A stretch of DNA of 64,000 bases from Pirellulales bacterium. GTDB lineage: Bacteria > Planctomycetota > Planctomycetia > Pirellulales > Lacipirellulaceae. The stretch spans positions 620,001-684,000 of the forward strand of contig JALHQZ010000001.1 in NCBI GenBank assembly GCA_022841705.1. The letters are read 5' to 3'. Below are positions 35,790 to 44,033 of this stretch, one piece after another (the stretch's first letter is position 1; each line of letters starts with the position of its first letter). The notes under the pieces are model-generated. The model worked only from the letters and a program-made list of their open reading frames with translations, made no database searches and had not been told where the DNA came from. Made by a program: the position numbers and the translations under genes.

Positions 35790-36467
35790 TCAATAGTTAG
35801 CATAGAACACCGGCCCTGCTGGAGTCAGTGATCCATCCTTCAATATCAGTCCCATCTTAACATCGCCATGATCATCGATTAAAGCTCGTTTTAGCTTGCT
35901 CGGCCATTTCAACAATCGTTGTTTACGATCCCCTTCGTTGTCAGAAAAGAATAGCGTATCGTCCCGTAAGCATCCGCGTTTTGCGAGTTCTTTGAACTCG
36001 CGTTCTGTCTGATCGATCACATTCCTAAAATAGTAAAGCTTCTTATCTGTCAATTGATCGCTCTGAAGTTCAAAGTAGAACCCACTTACATCATGCCCGA
36101 CTTCAAGCCAACTGAGTTGCATGTAGTTATCATACCGTGACGCTATGGAACCTTGCACAAGTTTCTCTTGAGCAGTGGCCTTGTTTCTATCAATGAAGCT
36201 GGACACCAAGAGAGGAGGACGGAGTGCGGCCGCACCTTTAGCCTTTAGTAAACCCAACACATTTTGTCTCTGTGGAATCAAGAATGATTCATAGTAGGGT
36301 TTCATTTCCGCAGATACATGGTTTAACTTTACAGCAACCTTATCGTCTTCAAGTTGCTCAGAAAGTTGATCCACACTAGCGGCGACCAGCTTGGCTTCGT
36401 GCTTAGCGTAAGTACACCCGAAACTGATAATCAGCACAAATGCAGATGTGAAACGATGTGATTTCAT
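35790..36467 (-). CDS. Hypothetical exported protein in a low-GC insert
   Basis: 225 residues starting MKSHRFTSAFVLIISFGCTYA, a signal peptide with a Cys that could be a lipoprotein site though the lipobox is not canonical. The mature part is hydrophilic with WPSKLKRALIDDHGDVKMGLILKDGS near the end. I do not recognise it. GC is far below its surroundings (38% in the sampled line at 36301, neighbours about 60%), a sign of transfer. The start ATG overlaps the stop of the small gene upstream (ATGA). Confidence 0.7.
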   Translation of the reverse strand: MKSHRFTSAFVLIISFGCTYAKHEAKLVAASVDQLSEQLEDDKVAVKLNHVSAEMKPYYESFLIPQRQNVLGLLKAKGAAALRPPLLVSSFIDRNKATAQEKLVQGSIASRYDNYMQLSWLEVGHDVSGFYFELQSDQLTDKKLYYFRNVIDQTEREFKELAKRGCLRDDTLFFSDNEGDRKQRLLKWPSKLKRALIDDHGDVKMGLILKDGSLTPAGPVFYANY

Positions 36468-36640
36468 TTTCTCGGTACTATTTCGTCTTCTAGTATTCTG
36501 TCAATTGCATCCTGAATGGCGCCAATAATCTCTGACGCGGAGGGATAACCGAATTCACCTTGTCCGCTGTAGTACATCATCCCAACTGAAACTCCTGGTA
36601 AGTTAGCAACGCTGCTCCTTCCTGCTCGAATCTTCGTCAT
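36464..36640 (-). CDS. Small 58-residue protein, coupled to the downstream exported protein
   Basis: Open from ATG 36640 to TGA 36464: MTKIRAGRSSVANLPGVSVG, then a hydrophilic middle (YYSGQGEFGYPSASE) and an amphipathic helix (IIGAIQDAIDRILEDE). The stop overlaps the ATG of the exported-protein gene, which favours a real coupled pair. It has the same low GC. It is too short to identify; it may be the remaining end of a longer gene, since the upstream sequence carries repeats. Confidence 0.5.
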   Translation of the reverse strand: MTKIRAGRSSVANLPGVSVGMMYYSGQGEFGYPSASEIIGAIQDAIDRILEDEIVPRK

Positions 36641-36745
36641 CCCAGAAGAGCGGCAAAAGTAGCGGCAAAAGGGGACGCAGCTAGTCTTATAGTTTTAAAA
36701 GAACTGCAACTCCTCTTCGACGCCTGGTCTTCCAGTCAAGTTAAC

Positions 36746-38416
36746 TCATTCATGCCACGCGGTCGTGGTGCGTTCGCGATAACCTTCACCCACTTGTTCC
36801 ACCAACAACGCCGCGATCTTGCGCTCTTCGGCCCACTTGAAACCTTCCTCTGGGCCCAAAATCATCAGCGTGGTGGCCCAGGCGTCGGCGTCGAGGCAGC
36901 GTTTCGAGCGGACGGTAACGCTGACGAGATGGTGCTCGACCGGGCGGCCGGTGCGGGGGTTCATGGTATGAGAATAGCGCACGCCGTTGAACTCGTAAAA
37001 ATTGTGGGTACTTCCGGAGGTGGCGAGGGATTCGTCTTCGAGCTCGATGGTGTGGCCGGTAGAAAATCGTTCTACCCCCTTTTTTGTTGGGCCCTTTCCA
37101 GGGGGAGCGGCGATTGCGACGCGCCAGCGGGCGCCGTTGGGTTTGCAGCCGGTGGTGCGAATCTCGCCGGTGACATCGACGAGGATGCCGTGCACGCCGA
37201 GGTCATCGAGCAGAGCGAAGACTTCGTCGGTCGCGTAGCCTTGGCCGATTGCGGACAGATCGAGTTGCAGCAGCGGATCGCGCTTTCGGAGCGCGGGCGG
37301 GTTCTGGCGGACTTCGAGTTTGTCGTAGCCGACGTGTTCAAGCACGGCGGCGATTAGTTTGGCACTTGGCGCGTGATCGGGTGGCGGTTCGGGGCCGAAA
37401 CCCCACAGGTTCACCACGGGGCCGATGGTGGGATCGAAGGCGCCGTTCGAGTCGGCCGACAGTTTGAGCGCGTACTCGACGAGTCGCGCGACGTTCGCCG
37501 ACACGGGGAACCAGTCGGTCGACTCGTGCGTGTTGAATTGCGAGATTTCGGACTGCGGCAGATAGGTAGAAAGTTCGAGATTGATTTGGCCGAGGCGGGT
37601 GTGAACTTCGTTTCGCAGGTTTTTAATTGTGACGAGCGGCGGCAAGCCGGCGACAGTGACGTTGTACTTCGAGCCCATCGTGGGGCCGCTGAAAGTTTGC
37701 ACGATCGGGGCTGGTCGCTCTGGCCACTCATCGGCGAGGGGGTGAGTAAAGAACCTCACGTTGCCCGTGCCGTCGGCGTTCCATGCGCCGGGATGATGGG
37801 AGAAGCCATCGGCGAGCGCGGCGTTCGTATAGTTGGTGAATCCGGCTTGCGTGATCCGTGGGCCGGTGCGCGCAAGCTCCGTAGCGGCAACTGCGGCGGG
37901 GCGAACGATAGCGATATGGCCTGGCGCTTTGGCGTCAGGGCTTTTGTAAACAGCGAGCACCAGGTTCCCCGCGTTGGCGGCGGCTTGCGCTGCGGTCGCG
38001 GTTTCGATGGCCTTCCAGCCGGCGCTCCGGCCTGCTTCGGACGGTAACCAATCGGCCTGTGCATTGGCCAGCAACACCTGCGAGTGTTCCGGGGGATGCA
38101 ACAGATAAACGCCCAGCTTTTCAGCAGCCGCGGCGGCGAACGCGCTGCAGTGGGTTTCGTCCTTGGTCAGTTTCGGCGGCAATTGTCCGTCGGATTCGGG
38201 CGTGACATCGCCGGTGCGCCACCGCACGCGCCGATTGCCGCGGAGCCAGTGTTGTTCCACGTCAAACGCATCGAGCCGCGCGGCGAGCGCTTTCCCCTCC
38301 GTCGTCACGGAGGCGGCGTCCGCCGCGCTGGCGGACTGAGCGCTCACTCCGCCGCAGAGGCAGAGCAGCCCGCAAAAAACCGCGCACCGCATAATCCGCG
38401 AATACAACATCGGCAT
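36746..38416 (-). CDS. Amidase-like domain fused to FAD:protein FMN transferase (ApbE)
   Basis: 556 residues. Signal peptide (about 1-27). Residues 60-235 look like a CHAP/NlpC-type amidase-like domain: C90 in ETHCSAFAAAAAEKLG, W134 and H167 in APGHIAIVRP, then QAGFTNYTNAALADGF. Residues 238-556 are ApbE, which attaches FMN covalently to Thr of exported flavoproteins: PTMGSKYNVTVAG, FDPTIGPVVNLWGFG, DLSAIGQGYATDEV and the Mg-binding stretch ATSGSTHNFYEFNG, MNPRTGRPVEHHLVSVTV, DADAWATTLMILGPEEG. Ligands D and T are present. GGGGG sits seven bases before the start. No NQR/RNF genes are near. Confidence 0.85.
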   Translation of the reverse strand: MPMLYSRIMRCAVFCGLLCLCGGVSAQSASAADAASVTTEGKALAARLDAFDVEQHWLRGNRRVRWRTGDVTPESDGQLPPKLTKDETHCSAFAAAAAEKLGVYLLHPPEHSQVLLANAQADWLPSEAGRSAGWKAIETATAAQAAANAGNLVLAVYKSPDAKAPGHIAIVRPAAVAATELARTGPRITQAGFTNYTNAALADGFSHHPGAWNADGTGNVRFFTHPLADEWPERPAPIVQTFSGPTMGSKYNVTVAGLPPLVTIKNLRNEVHTRLGQINLELSTYLPQSEISQFNTHESTDWFPVSANVARLVEYALKLSADSNGAFDPTIGPVVNLWGFGPEPPPDHAPSAKLIAAVLEHVGYDKLEVRQNPPALRKRDPLLQLDLSAIGQGYATDEVFALLDDLGVHGILVDVTGEIRTTGCKPNGARWRVAIAAPPGKGPTKKGVERFSTGHTIELEDESLATSGSTHNFYEFNGVRYSHTMNPRTGRPVEHHLVSVTVRSKRCLDADAWATTLMILGPEEGFKWAEERKIAALLVEQVGEGYRERTTTAWHE

Positions 38417-38448
38417 CGTTATTCCCCCGCTTTATTCCAGACACCTAC

Positions 38449-38964
38449 TTACTGCGCCATCAGTTTGGTGAGTTGTTGTTCGATGCGATCGAGCCGGCCA
38501 TCAAGGCTGCGGATTTGCAGTTCGGCTCGGACATTCACTTGGTGATCGATCTCGGCGTCAATGCGGTCGCGGGCTGCTTGACGATTTTGCGACATCATGA
38601 TGATGGGCGCTTGGATGGCGGCGAGCATCGAGAGGATCAAGTTCAGAAAGACATACGGATAAGGATCGAATGCCTCGCGACGCGGGCCGAGGATTTCGGT
38701 GTTGAGCACGGTCCAGGCGACGAGCCCGCTGAGGAACAACAACACAAACGTCCACGAGCCGCCGAAGCTGGCGAGCAGGTCGGACGCTTTCTCGCCGAAC
38801 TGTCGGCGCCGTTGCTGTTCGCGGCCGATGTCCGGTGGGAGCGAGAGTCGATCGAGCGCGGACTCCAGCACAGCGCGCTGCTGATCATCGAGTTTGTGCC
38901 ATTCATCTTGCAGGAGCTGCTGCACTTTGGAAGCCTTCAGTTCATCCGCGTCGGTCGCCATCAA
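38449..38964 (-). CDS. DUF1003 membrane protein
   Basis: 171 residues with two membrane helices (about 69-89 and 104-122) separated by the DUF1003 signature [36 protein letters not shown], preceded by [11 protein letters not shown]. It ends in a coiled coil ([18 protein letters not shown]). The role is unknown in the family. It is divergent from sucC, 107 bases away. Confidence 0.9.
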   Translation of the reverse strand: MMATDADELKASKVQQLLQDEWHKLDDQQRAVLESALDRLSLPPDIGREQQRRRQFGEKASDLLASFGGSWTFVLLFLSGLVAWTVLNTEILGPRREAFDPYPYVFLNLILSMLAAIQAPIIMMSQNRQAARDRIDAEIDHQVNVRAELQIRSLDGRLDRIEQQLTKLMAQ

Positions 38965-38997
38965 GAGCCTCCAGATTCGGCGCCAATGCTGGGCCAG

Positions 38998-39026
38998 TTG
39001 TCGGGTTGTCCGCTCCGCTTTATACT
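38998..39026 (+). promoter_or_regulatory. Candidate sigma-70 promoter of sucC
   Basis: TTGTCG at 38998-39003, a 17-base spacer and TATACT at 39021-39026, pointing to sucC 45 bases downstream. Matches are 4/6 and 5/6. Confidence 0.6.
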
Positions 39027-39071
39027 CATCATTCTTATCCGCCCTCCTTCAAAACGGCTAGCGAGCAGGCC

Positions 39072-40262
39072 ATGAAAATTCACGAATTTCAAGCCAAACA
39101 ACTCTTTCGCGACGCGGGGGTCGCCGTGCTGGAAGGTGTCGTCGCCGCCACGCCAGACGAGGCGGCGGCCGCGTTCAGCAAACTGGGTGGTTCGCTGGCG
39201 GTGGTGAAGGCGCAGATTCACGCCGGCGGACGCGGTAAGGGGACGATCAAGAACAATCCGGCGCAGCGCGGCGTGCAGCTCGTGCGGTCGGCGGACGAGG
39301 CAAAGACTTGCGCGGCGAACATGTTGGGCCAACCGTTGGTGACCATTCAAACGGGCGCCGAGGGGCAAGCGGTGCGGCGAGTGTTGGTGGAAAGCGGGTG
39401 TGATATTGCCCGCGAGTGGTATTTGGGGATTGTGGTCGATCGCGGCTGCGGCCTGCCGGTGTTGATGGCGTCGACCGAAGGCGGCATGAACATTGAAGAC
39501 GTCGCCGAGAAAACGCCAGAGCTGATCTTCAAAGAAGCGTTTCATCCCGACGCGGGCCTCTTGCCGTATCAAGTTCGCAAGCTGTGTAAGAAGCTGTCGC
39601 TCAGCGGCGCGAGCGCGAAGAGTGCAGACAAATTCCTCAAGTCGCTTGCCAATCTGTTCGTGAAGCTCGATTGCAGCATGATCGAGATCAATCCGCTGGT
39701 AGTGACCAAAGCAGGCGAATTGGTGGCGCTCGATGGCAAGGTGACGTTCGACGACAACGCGCTCTTCCGCCATCCCCAGCTGGCCGACCTGCGCGATAAG
39801 AACGAAGAAGACCCCAACGAACTGCGCGCCGGCGAAGCGGGCCTCAGCTACGTGCAGCTGGAAGGCAACATCGGCTGCCTGGTGAATGGCGCCGGGCTGG
39901 CGATGAGCACGATGGACATCATCAAACTTCACGGCGGCCAACCGACGAACTTTTTGGACGTCGGCGGCGGAGCCAATGCCGAGCAAGTGACCGAAGCGTT
40001 CCGCATTCTGCTCTCGGACAAAGGCGTGAAAGCCGTACTCGTGAACATCTTCGGCGGCATCATGCGCTGCACGACGATCGCCACGGCGATTGTGGCCGCC
40101 TACAAACAAGTCGGCTTCAACGTGCCCTTGGTGGTGCGGCTGGAAGGAACCGAAGTGGATGAAGGCCGCAAAATCCTGGCGGATAGCGGGGTGGATATCA
40201 TTAACGCCGTGGGGCTAACCGATGCGGCTCAAAAAGTCGTCGCTGCCGCGAAGGGAAACTAA
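39072..40262 (+). CDS. sucC: Succinate--CoA ligase, beta subunit
   Basis: Citric acid cycle; makes ATP or GTP from succinyl-CoA. 396 residues from ATG 39072 ([20 protein letters not shown]). ATP-grasp domain with [14 protein letters not shown], the adenine-pocket EINPLVVT and magnesium site near [12 protein letters not shown]; the C-terminal ligase domain has [30 protein letters not shown] and NIFGGIMRC. The upstream reading from 38835 runs over the DUF1003 gene and is rejected. Followed by sucD after a 160-base repeat-bearing gap. Confidence 0.97.
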   Translation: MKIHEFQAKQLFRDAGVAVLEGVVAATPDEAAAAFSKLGGSLAVVKAQIHAGGRGKGTIKNNPAQRGVQLVRSADEAKTCAANMLGQPLVTIQTGAEGQAVRRVLVESGCDIAREWYLGIVVDRGCGLPVLMASTEGGMNIEDVAEKTPELIFKEAFHPDAGLLPYQVRKLCKKLSLSGASAKSADKFLKSLANLFVKLDCSMIEINPLVVTKAGELVALDGKVTFDDNALFRHPQLADLRDKNEEDPNELRAGEAGLSYVQLEGNIGCLVNGAGLAMSTMDIIKLHGGQPTNFLDVGGGANAEQVTEAFRILLSDKGVKAVLVNIFGGIMRCTTIATAIVAAYKQVGFNVPLVVRLEGTEVDEGRKILADSGVDIINAVGLTDAAQKVVAAAKGN

Positions 40263-40297
40263 AGACCGCAACTTTATTCGATTCAAAACATTCACAA

Positions 40298-40391
40298 GTA
40301 AGAAAGGGAACACTAATTAACAATAATGAACACTAATCAATAGCTTCTCAGATTAGCGGTAATTAGTGTCGATTAGTGTTCCTCTTTCTTC
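40298..40391. repeat. Inverted repeat with GAACACTAAT arms between sucC and sucD
   Basis: AAGAAAGGGAACACTAAT at about 40300 is mirrored by ATTAGTGTTCCTCTTTCTT ending at 40391, with further AACACTAAT/ATTAGTGT copies inside. AT-rich compared with the genes. Arms of this wording are dispersed in many planctomycete genomes to my knowledge. Confidence 0.8.
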
Positions 40392-40422
40392 TGTTCGCTG
40401 TTTTCAAGCAGATTTCAATTGT

Positions 40423-41295
40423 ATGTCCATCCTCATCGACAAAAACACCCGTGTTGTGTGCCAAGGGATCACCGGCAAGGCGGGGGAATTTCATAGCAAG
40501 AACTGTATCGACTACGGCACCAAGCTGGTGGCCGGGGTGACGCCGGGCAAAGGGGGGCAAACGATTCTGGATCGGCCCATCTTCGACACGGTCGAGGAAG
40601 CGGTTAAACAAGAAGGCGCCAATGCCGCGATGATTTTTGTGCCGCCGCCGTTCACCGCCGATGCGATTCTGGAAGCGGTCGATGCGGGCATCAAAGTGGT
40701 GATTGCGATTACCGAAGGGGTGCCGGTGCTCGATATGGTGCGCGTGTACGATCGGATTCGCGATACCGATGTGCATCTGGTTGGTCCGAACTGCCCCGGG
40801 GTGATTACGCCGGGCGAGTGCAAGATTGGCATCATGCCGGGGTACATTCACAAGCCGGGGCCGGTCGGGGTGATGAGCCGGAGCGGTACGCTCACCTATG
40901 AAGCGGTGTGGCAGCTTACGAACTTGGGACTGGGGCAATCGACATGTGTGGGTCTTGGCGGTGACCCGATTGTGGGCACGTCGTTCATTGATCTGTTTAA
41001 AATGTACCAGGCCGACCCCAAGACCGAAGCGATTATGATGATGGGGGAAATCGGCGGCAGCGCTGAAGAAGAAGCGGCCGCGTATGTGAAGGCGAACGTC
41101 ACCAAGCCGGTCGCCGCGTTCATTGCCGGCCGGACGGCGCCGAAAGGCAAACGGATGGGCCATGCCGGCGCGATTATCTCGGGTGGTAAAGGGACGGCGG
41201 AAGACAAGCTCGCCGCGCTCGCCGCTGCGGGCATTGAAATCGCCGAAAGCCCGGCGGATATGGGCGCCGCGCTGCAGCGCGCGATGAAGAAGTAG
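40423..41295 (+). CDS. sucD: Succinate--CoA ligase, alpha subunit
   Basis: 290 residues from ATG 40423 ([27 protein letters not shown]). CoA-binding Rossmann fold with [53 protein letters not shown], then [20 protein letters not shown] and the catalytic His in [18 protein letters not shown]. The stop TAG is the first triplet of a long inverted-repeat arm. Pairs with sucC. Confidence 0.97.
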   Translation: MSILIDKNTRVVCQGITGKAGEFHSKNCIDYGTKLVAGVTPGKGGQTILDRPIFDTVEEAVKQEGANAAMIFVPPPFTADAILEAVDAGIKVVIAITEGVPVLDMVRVYDRIRDTDVHLVGPNCPGVITPGECKIGIMPGYIHKPGPVGVMSRSGTLTYEAVWQLTNLGLGQSTCVGLGGDPIVGTSFIDLFKMYQADPKTEAIMMMGEIGGSAEEEAAAYVKANVTKPVAAFIAGRTAPKGKRMGHAGAIISGGKGTAEDKLAALAAAGIEIAESPADMGAALQRAMKK

Positions 41296-41386
41296 GATGG
41301 GTTATCCGCGCTAGCGGTAACCCATCAAGCGCCAAGATCGAGCTGACACCATGATGGGCTACCGCTGCGCGGATAACCCATCCTAC
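41292..41386. repeat. Long inverted repeat after sucD
   Basis: Arms of about 36 bases (41292-41327 and 41352-41386) match with few mismatches; the left arm begins GTAGGATGGGTTATCCGCGC and supplies the sucD stop codon. It lies between convergent genes and could serve as a transcript end, but lacks T-runs. Confidence 0.88.
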
Positions 41387-41393
41387 ACGTCAA

Positions 41394-42548
41394 TCATCTT
41401 ATTGCCGCCCCCAGCCACTTCACCAGCATCGTCGCGTAACTCCCGCTGCCAAGTTCAAATCGCAGCGTGAGCTTCTTCTGGCCGCTGTGCAGTTCATCGG
41501 CAGCGAACTCGTGGGTAAAATCCTTCAGTCGCAAGAGTGAGCTGCGTTCGCCCTTCGAGAAGAATGTATCGTCCGGGTACTTGATGCGTAGTTCGCGAAG
41601 CTGCATGTTAAACGGCGCGAGCGCGGCGGCGATGCTTTCGGCAAGTTCCGGCGGCGGGTTCTTGAGGCGAGCGCTGAGGAGCGGCAGAGCAGGGGGGAGG
41701 TTCAGCTCGATGCCGCTGCGCGGAAAGAGCAGTCCCCCCGCGGCGCCGGCGGCGGTGAGACGCTGCTTCTCGCCGAGTCGCGCGGTGAGCTCGGCCTTGA
41801 GAGTGAGATTCCACAGATGGCTTTGAAACGCGGCGACGTACAAGCTGCGCAGATCTTTTCGGAGCAGCGCTGTCGCGCGGCGAAAGTCGCCAGGATGCTC
41901 CGCCAAGTACGCCACAATGTCCCGACGCCAAGTGCGATCGAGCCGCGGCGCAAGCGCCGCCCATTCGCCCCAGCGCTTGCGGATGAGCTCTTTCTGCTGG
42001 GCGTCGCGCGGGCGGTCGTGTGAGTTCTCTTCGGCGACGGCGAGCCAGATCACACGCTCGTAGTTGCCGAGGCACCAGGGATGAGCGATGAACTCGCGCG
42101 TTGGCCCGAGCGAACCGAATCGCTGGTCATCAAAATAATTCGGCACGCCGGTACTTTGTGCGGCGGCGATGGCGGTTTCGAGTTGCGGGAGTTGCTCGGG
42201 CGCGAAGTCACGCAGCACGATCGCAAAGCGGTTGCCGCGCAGGTCGCTTGACTTGAGCGCCCGGCTCGCCTGCCCCACGTGCCGCACTTGCACGGCCGGT
42301 TGCTTGAGACTCGCGGCCGGGCCGTTGCAGACGGTGAAATACTGCGTGGTGTGGGCGTGTTTATCTTTCAGCCCCGCGTACGCGAGTTGGTGCGGCGCCA
42401 GGTTCCACGCTTTCTCAACGGCCCGCATCGCTTCCAGTGTGCCGAGCGACTGTTTTTGCAGGCGGTAGACGGCAAATGGTCCGCCATCGAGCGGTAAGTC
42501 AATCAGTTCTTCAACGATGAAGTCTTCGGGGAGGCGCTTGAGTTTCAT
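41394..42548 (-). CDS. truD: tRNA pseudouridine(13) synthase
   Basis: Isomerises U13 of tRNA-Glu to pseudouridine. 384 residues: MKLKRLPEDFIVEEL start, catalytic D62 in YAGLKDKHAHTTQYF, GNRFAIVLRD, VPNYFDDQRFG with the conserved second motif, then the TRUD insertion and LRIKYPDDTFFSKGERSSLL at the end. Complete and unremarkable. It lies between two inverted repeats. Confidence 0.95.
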   Translation of the reverse strand: MKLKRLPEDFIVEELIDLPLDGGPFAVYRLQKQSLGTLEAMRAVEKAWNLAPHQLAYAGLKDKHAHTTQYFTVCNGPAASLKQPAVQVRHVGQASRALKSSDLRGNRFAIVLRDFAPEQLPQLETAIAAAQSTGVPNYFDDQRFGSLGPTREFIAHPWCLGNYERVIWLAVAEENSHDRPRDAQQKELIRKRWGEWAALAPRLDRTWRRDIVAYLAEHPGDFRRATALLRKDLRSLYVAAFQSHLWNLTLKAELTARLGEKQRLTAAGAAGGLLFPRSGIELNLPPALPLLSARLKNPPPELAESIAAALAPFNMQLRELRIKYPDDTFFSKGERSSLLRLKDFTHEFAADELHSGQKKLTLRFELGSGSYATMLVKWLGAAIR

Positions 42549-42656
42549 GCGGCCATTGTAAACGGGCGGCTGTGATTTCGATATGGATGGGGAACGCGCA
42601 TGAGCGTGGATTCAGCGGATAAACGCGGATAGAAGTTGAGGGAACGCGGACAAAAT

Positions 42657-42858
42657 CCGTTGGCCAACGGCCAACATCACCGTAGCCTAGGTCAACGCTC
42701 TAGGAAGCGATTTGAGATGGATCGTCATTGGGCTGAAGGCCAATCACACCGAGCGCGATAAGGGTGAGTTTGGCTTTTAGCCAAAGATGCCTAAGTCATC
42801 ACACCCACCTAGGGCGATGCCCTAGGCTACGGTGAAGAGTTGGCCTTCAGCCAACGGC
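42657..42858. repeat. Nested double inverted repeat of about 200 bases
   Basis: An outer pair (42657-42705 with 42808-42858) shares CGTTGGCC, CACCGTAGCCTAGG and CTAGG blocks. An inner pair (42727-42750 with 42763-42784) shares TTGGGCTGAAGGCCAA-like and TTTGGCTTTTAGCCAA-like stems. It fills most of the 319-base gap between truD and the outer-membrane-type gene; nothing else is seen there except GCGGATAAACGCGGAT near 42614. Confidence 0.85.
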
Positions 42859-42867
42859 CCGATACGC

Positions 42868-43968
42868 TCAATAAGAAACCCCGGCGCGCAGGAATAGCGT
42901 ATCATCCAGCGAAAAGTCAGCGCCCGCTTTCTCCAGTTCGACATCGCGGTTGAAGACGTAGCCGAGCTCGATGATGTGCGAGAGGGCGCCAATGCGTTTG
43001 CGCTCGTAGCCGAGCATAATTCGCCAATCGTTGTAGGAGAGTTCCTCCGTTTGGCCGGTAGGAGTTTGGATGGCCCACAGGCCACCACCGAGTTCCCCTT
43101 GGAAGTAGACCCAGCGGGCGTCCTCCACGGTGCTGCCTGCTTGCCGCCAGGCGATGCGGGGCCGCGGGAAGACGAGGTCGAGCTTGAAGTCGTCCGTCGC
43201 GTAGGTCGCCCCCACCGCGGGCACCACGGAGAGCCCGGCCCGGTTGAGGTACACCACGCCGACGATGTACTTCCAATTCTCATTCGCCTCATAAATTCCC
43301 AGCGCCCGGCCAGTGACGCGGAGCGCTTCGCTTTCGCCGAAGCTGTGATCGTCCGCATATTCGCCAATGGTCACGGCGCCATCGAAGAGCCAGCGCTCAT
43401 TGAGTCGGCGGAAGTGATGCAGGTCGAGCACGGCCTCATGCACCCGCGGGGGAACGGGAAAACCAGTGGGACCATCGAGAAACAGCACGCGGTACCCGGG
43501 CGTGATTAAGAGCGGCGTTTCGAAGCGCGGGAAGGGAACGCCAAACATCACATCGGCTTCAATTGTCGAGACGCCGATCGAGTCGCCTTCAAACCGTGGC
43601 AGGTAAGAAGTCCCCACGCTCAGTTTTTGAAACGCCCCCTTGCGCGTGCCGGGGGGGAGATCGCTTTTCACGATTGGCTCGGTCGGCTCATCGAGCGCGA
43701 TGCCCAGCGGCGCCTCCGCCGGCAGCGACGGCGCTTCGGCCAAACGAATCTGGTCATCCTGAATCGGCGTGGAGGTTGGCTCTTCCAGCAAGAACGAGTT
43801 CGGCGCCTCCGGCGTAATTTCCGCGACCGGCGAACCACCCCAAGACGGATTCTCGACCGGCACTTGTGCGACAGAAGACCAAGGAAAAAGGGCGAACGCG
43901 AATGTAGCGAATAAGCGCGAATGAGAATACGCTGAAGAATTTGATCGAGTTGTGAAGGTTGAAATCAA
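42868..43968 (-). CDS. Predicted outer-membrane beta-barrel protein, copy A
   Basis: 366 residues: signal peptide (about 1-34, FATFAFALFPWSSVAQ), a Pro/Glu-rich linker to about 110, then alternating strands ending in the aromatic C-terminal residues LFLRAGVSY, as in outer-membrane barrels. Segments LLITPGYRVLFLDGPTG, YDAYL-like HEAVLDLHHFRRL and LVFPRPRIAWRQ match copy B next to it. It resembles the DUF6268-type planctomycete proteins; function unknown. Stop 10 bases after the nested repeat. Confidence 0.75.
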   Translation of the reverse strand: MISTFTTRSNSSAYSHSRLFATFAFALFPWSSVAQVPVENPSWGGSPVAEITPEAPNSFLLEEPTSTPIQDDQIRLAEAPSLPAEAPLGIALDEPTEPIVKSDLPPGTRKGAFQKLSVGTSYLPRFEGDSIGVSTIEADVMFGVPFPRFETPLLITPGYRVLFLDGPTGFPVPPRVHEAVLDLHHFRRLNERWLFDGAVTIGEYADDHSFGESEALRVTGRALGIYEANENWKYIVGVVYLNRAGLSVVPAVGATYATDDFKLDLVFPRPRIAWRQAGSTVEDARWVYFQGELGGGLWAIQTPTGQTEELSYNDWRIMLGYERKRIGALSHIIELGYVFNRDVELEKAGADFSLDDTLFLRAGVSY

Positions 43969-44033
43969 TGCTTATGCCCGCTTCAATTCTTTTTCATTCG
44001 CGTGGATTCGCGTCATCGCGTTCGAGATTTCTT

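Noticed and set aside
38249..38264. Possible fourth parS site (TGTTCCACGTCAAACG)
   Set aside because: Only the left half matches; the right half has several mismatches and it is inside the ApbE gene.
38961..40109. 382-codon open frame on the minus strand
   Set aside because: Lies wholly opposite sucC, is rich in His/Arg/Gly and has no family motif; a shadow of high-GC coding.
41292..41386. Long hairpin after sucD as a Rho-independent terminator
   Set aside because: No T-run follows either arm and the arms belong to a dispersed repeat pattern.
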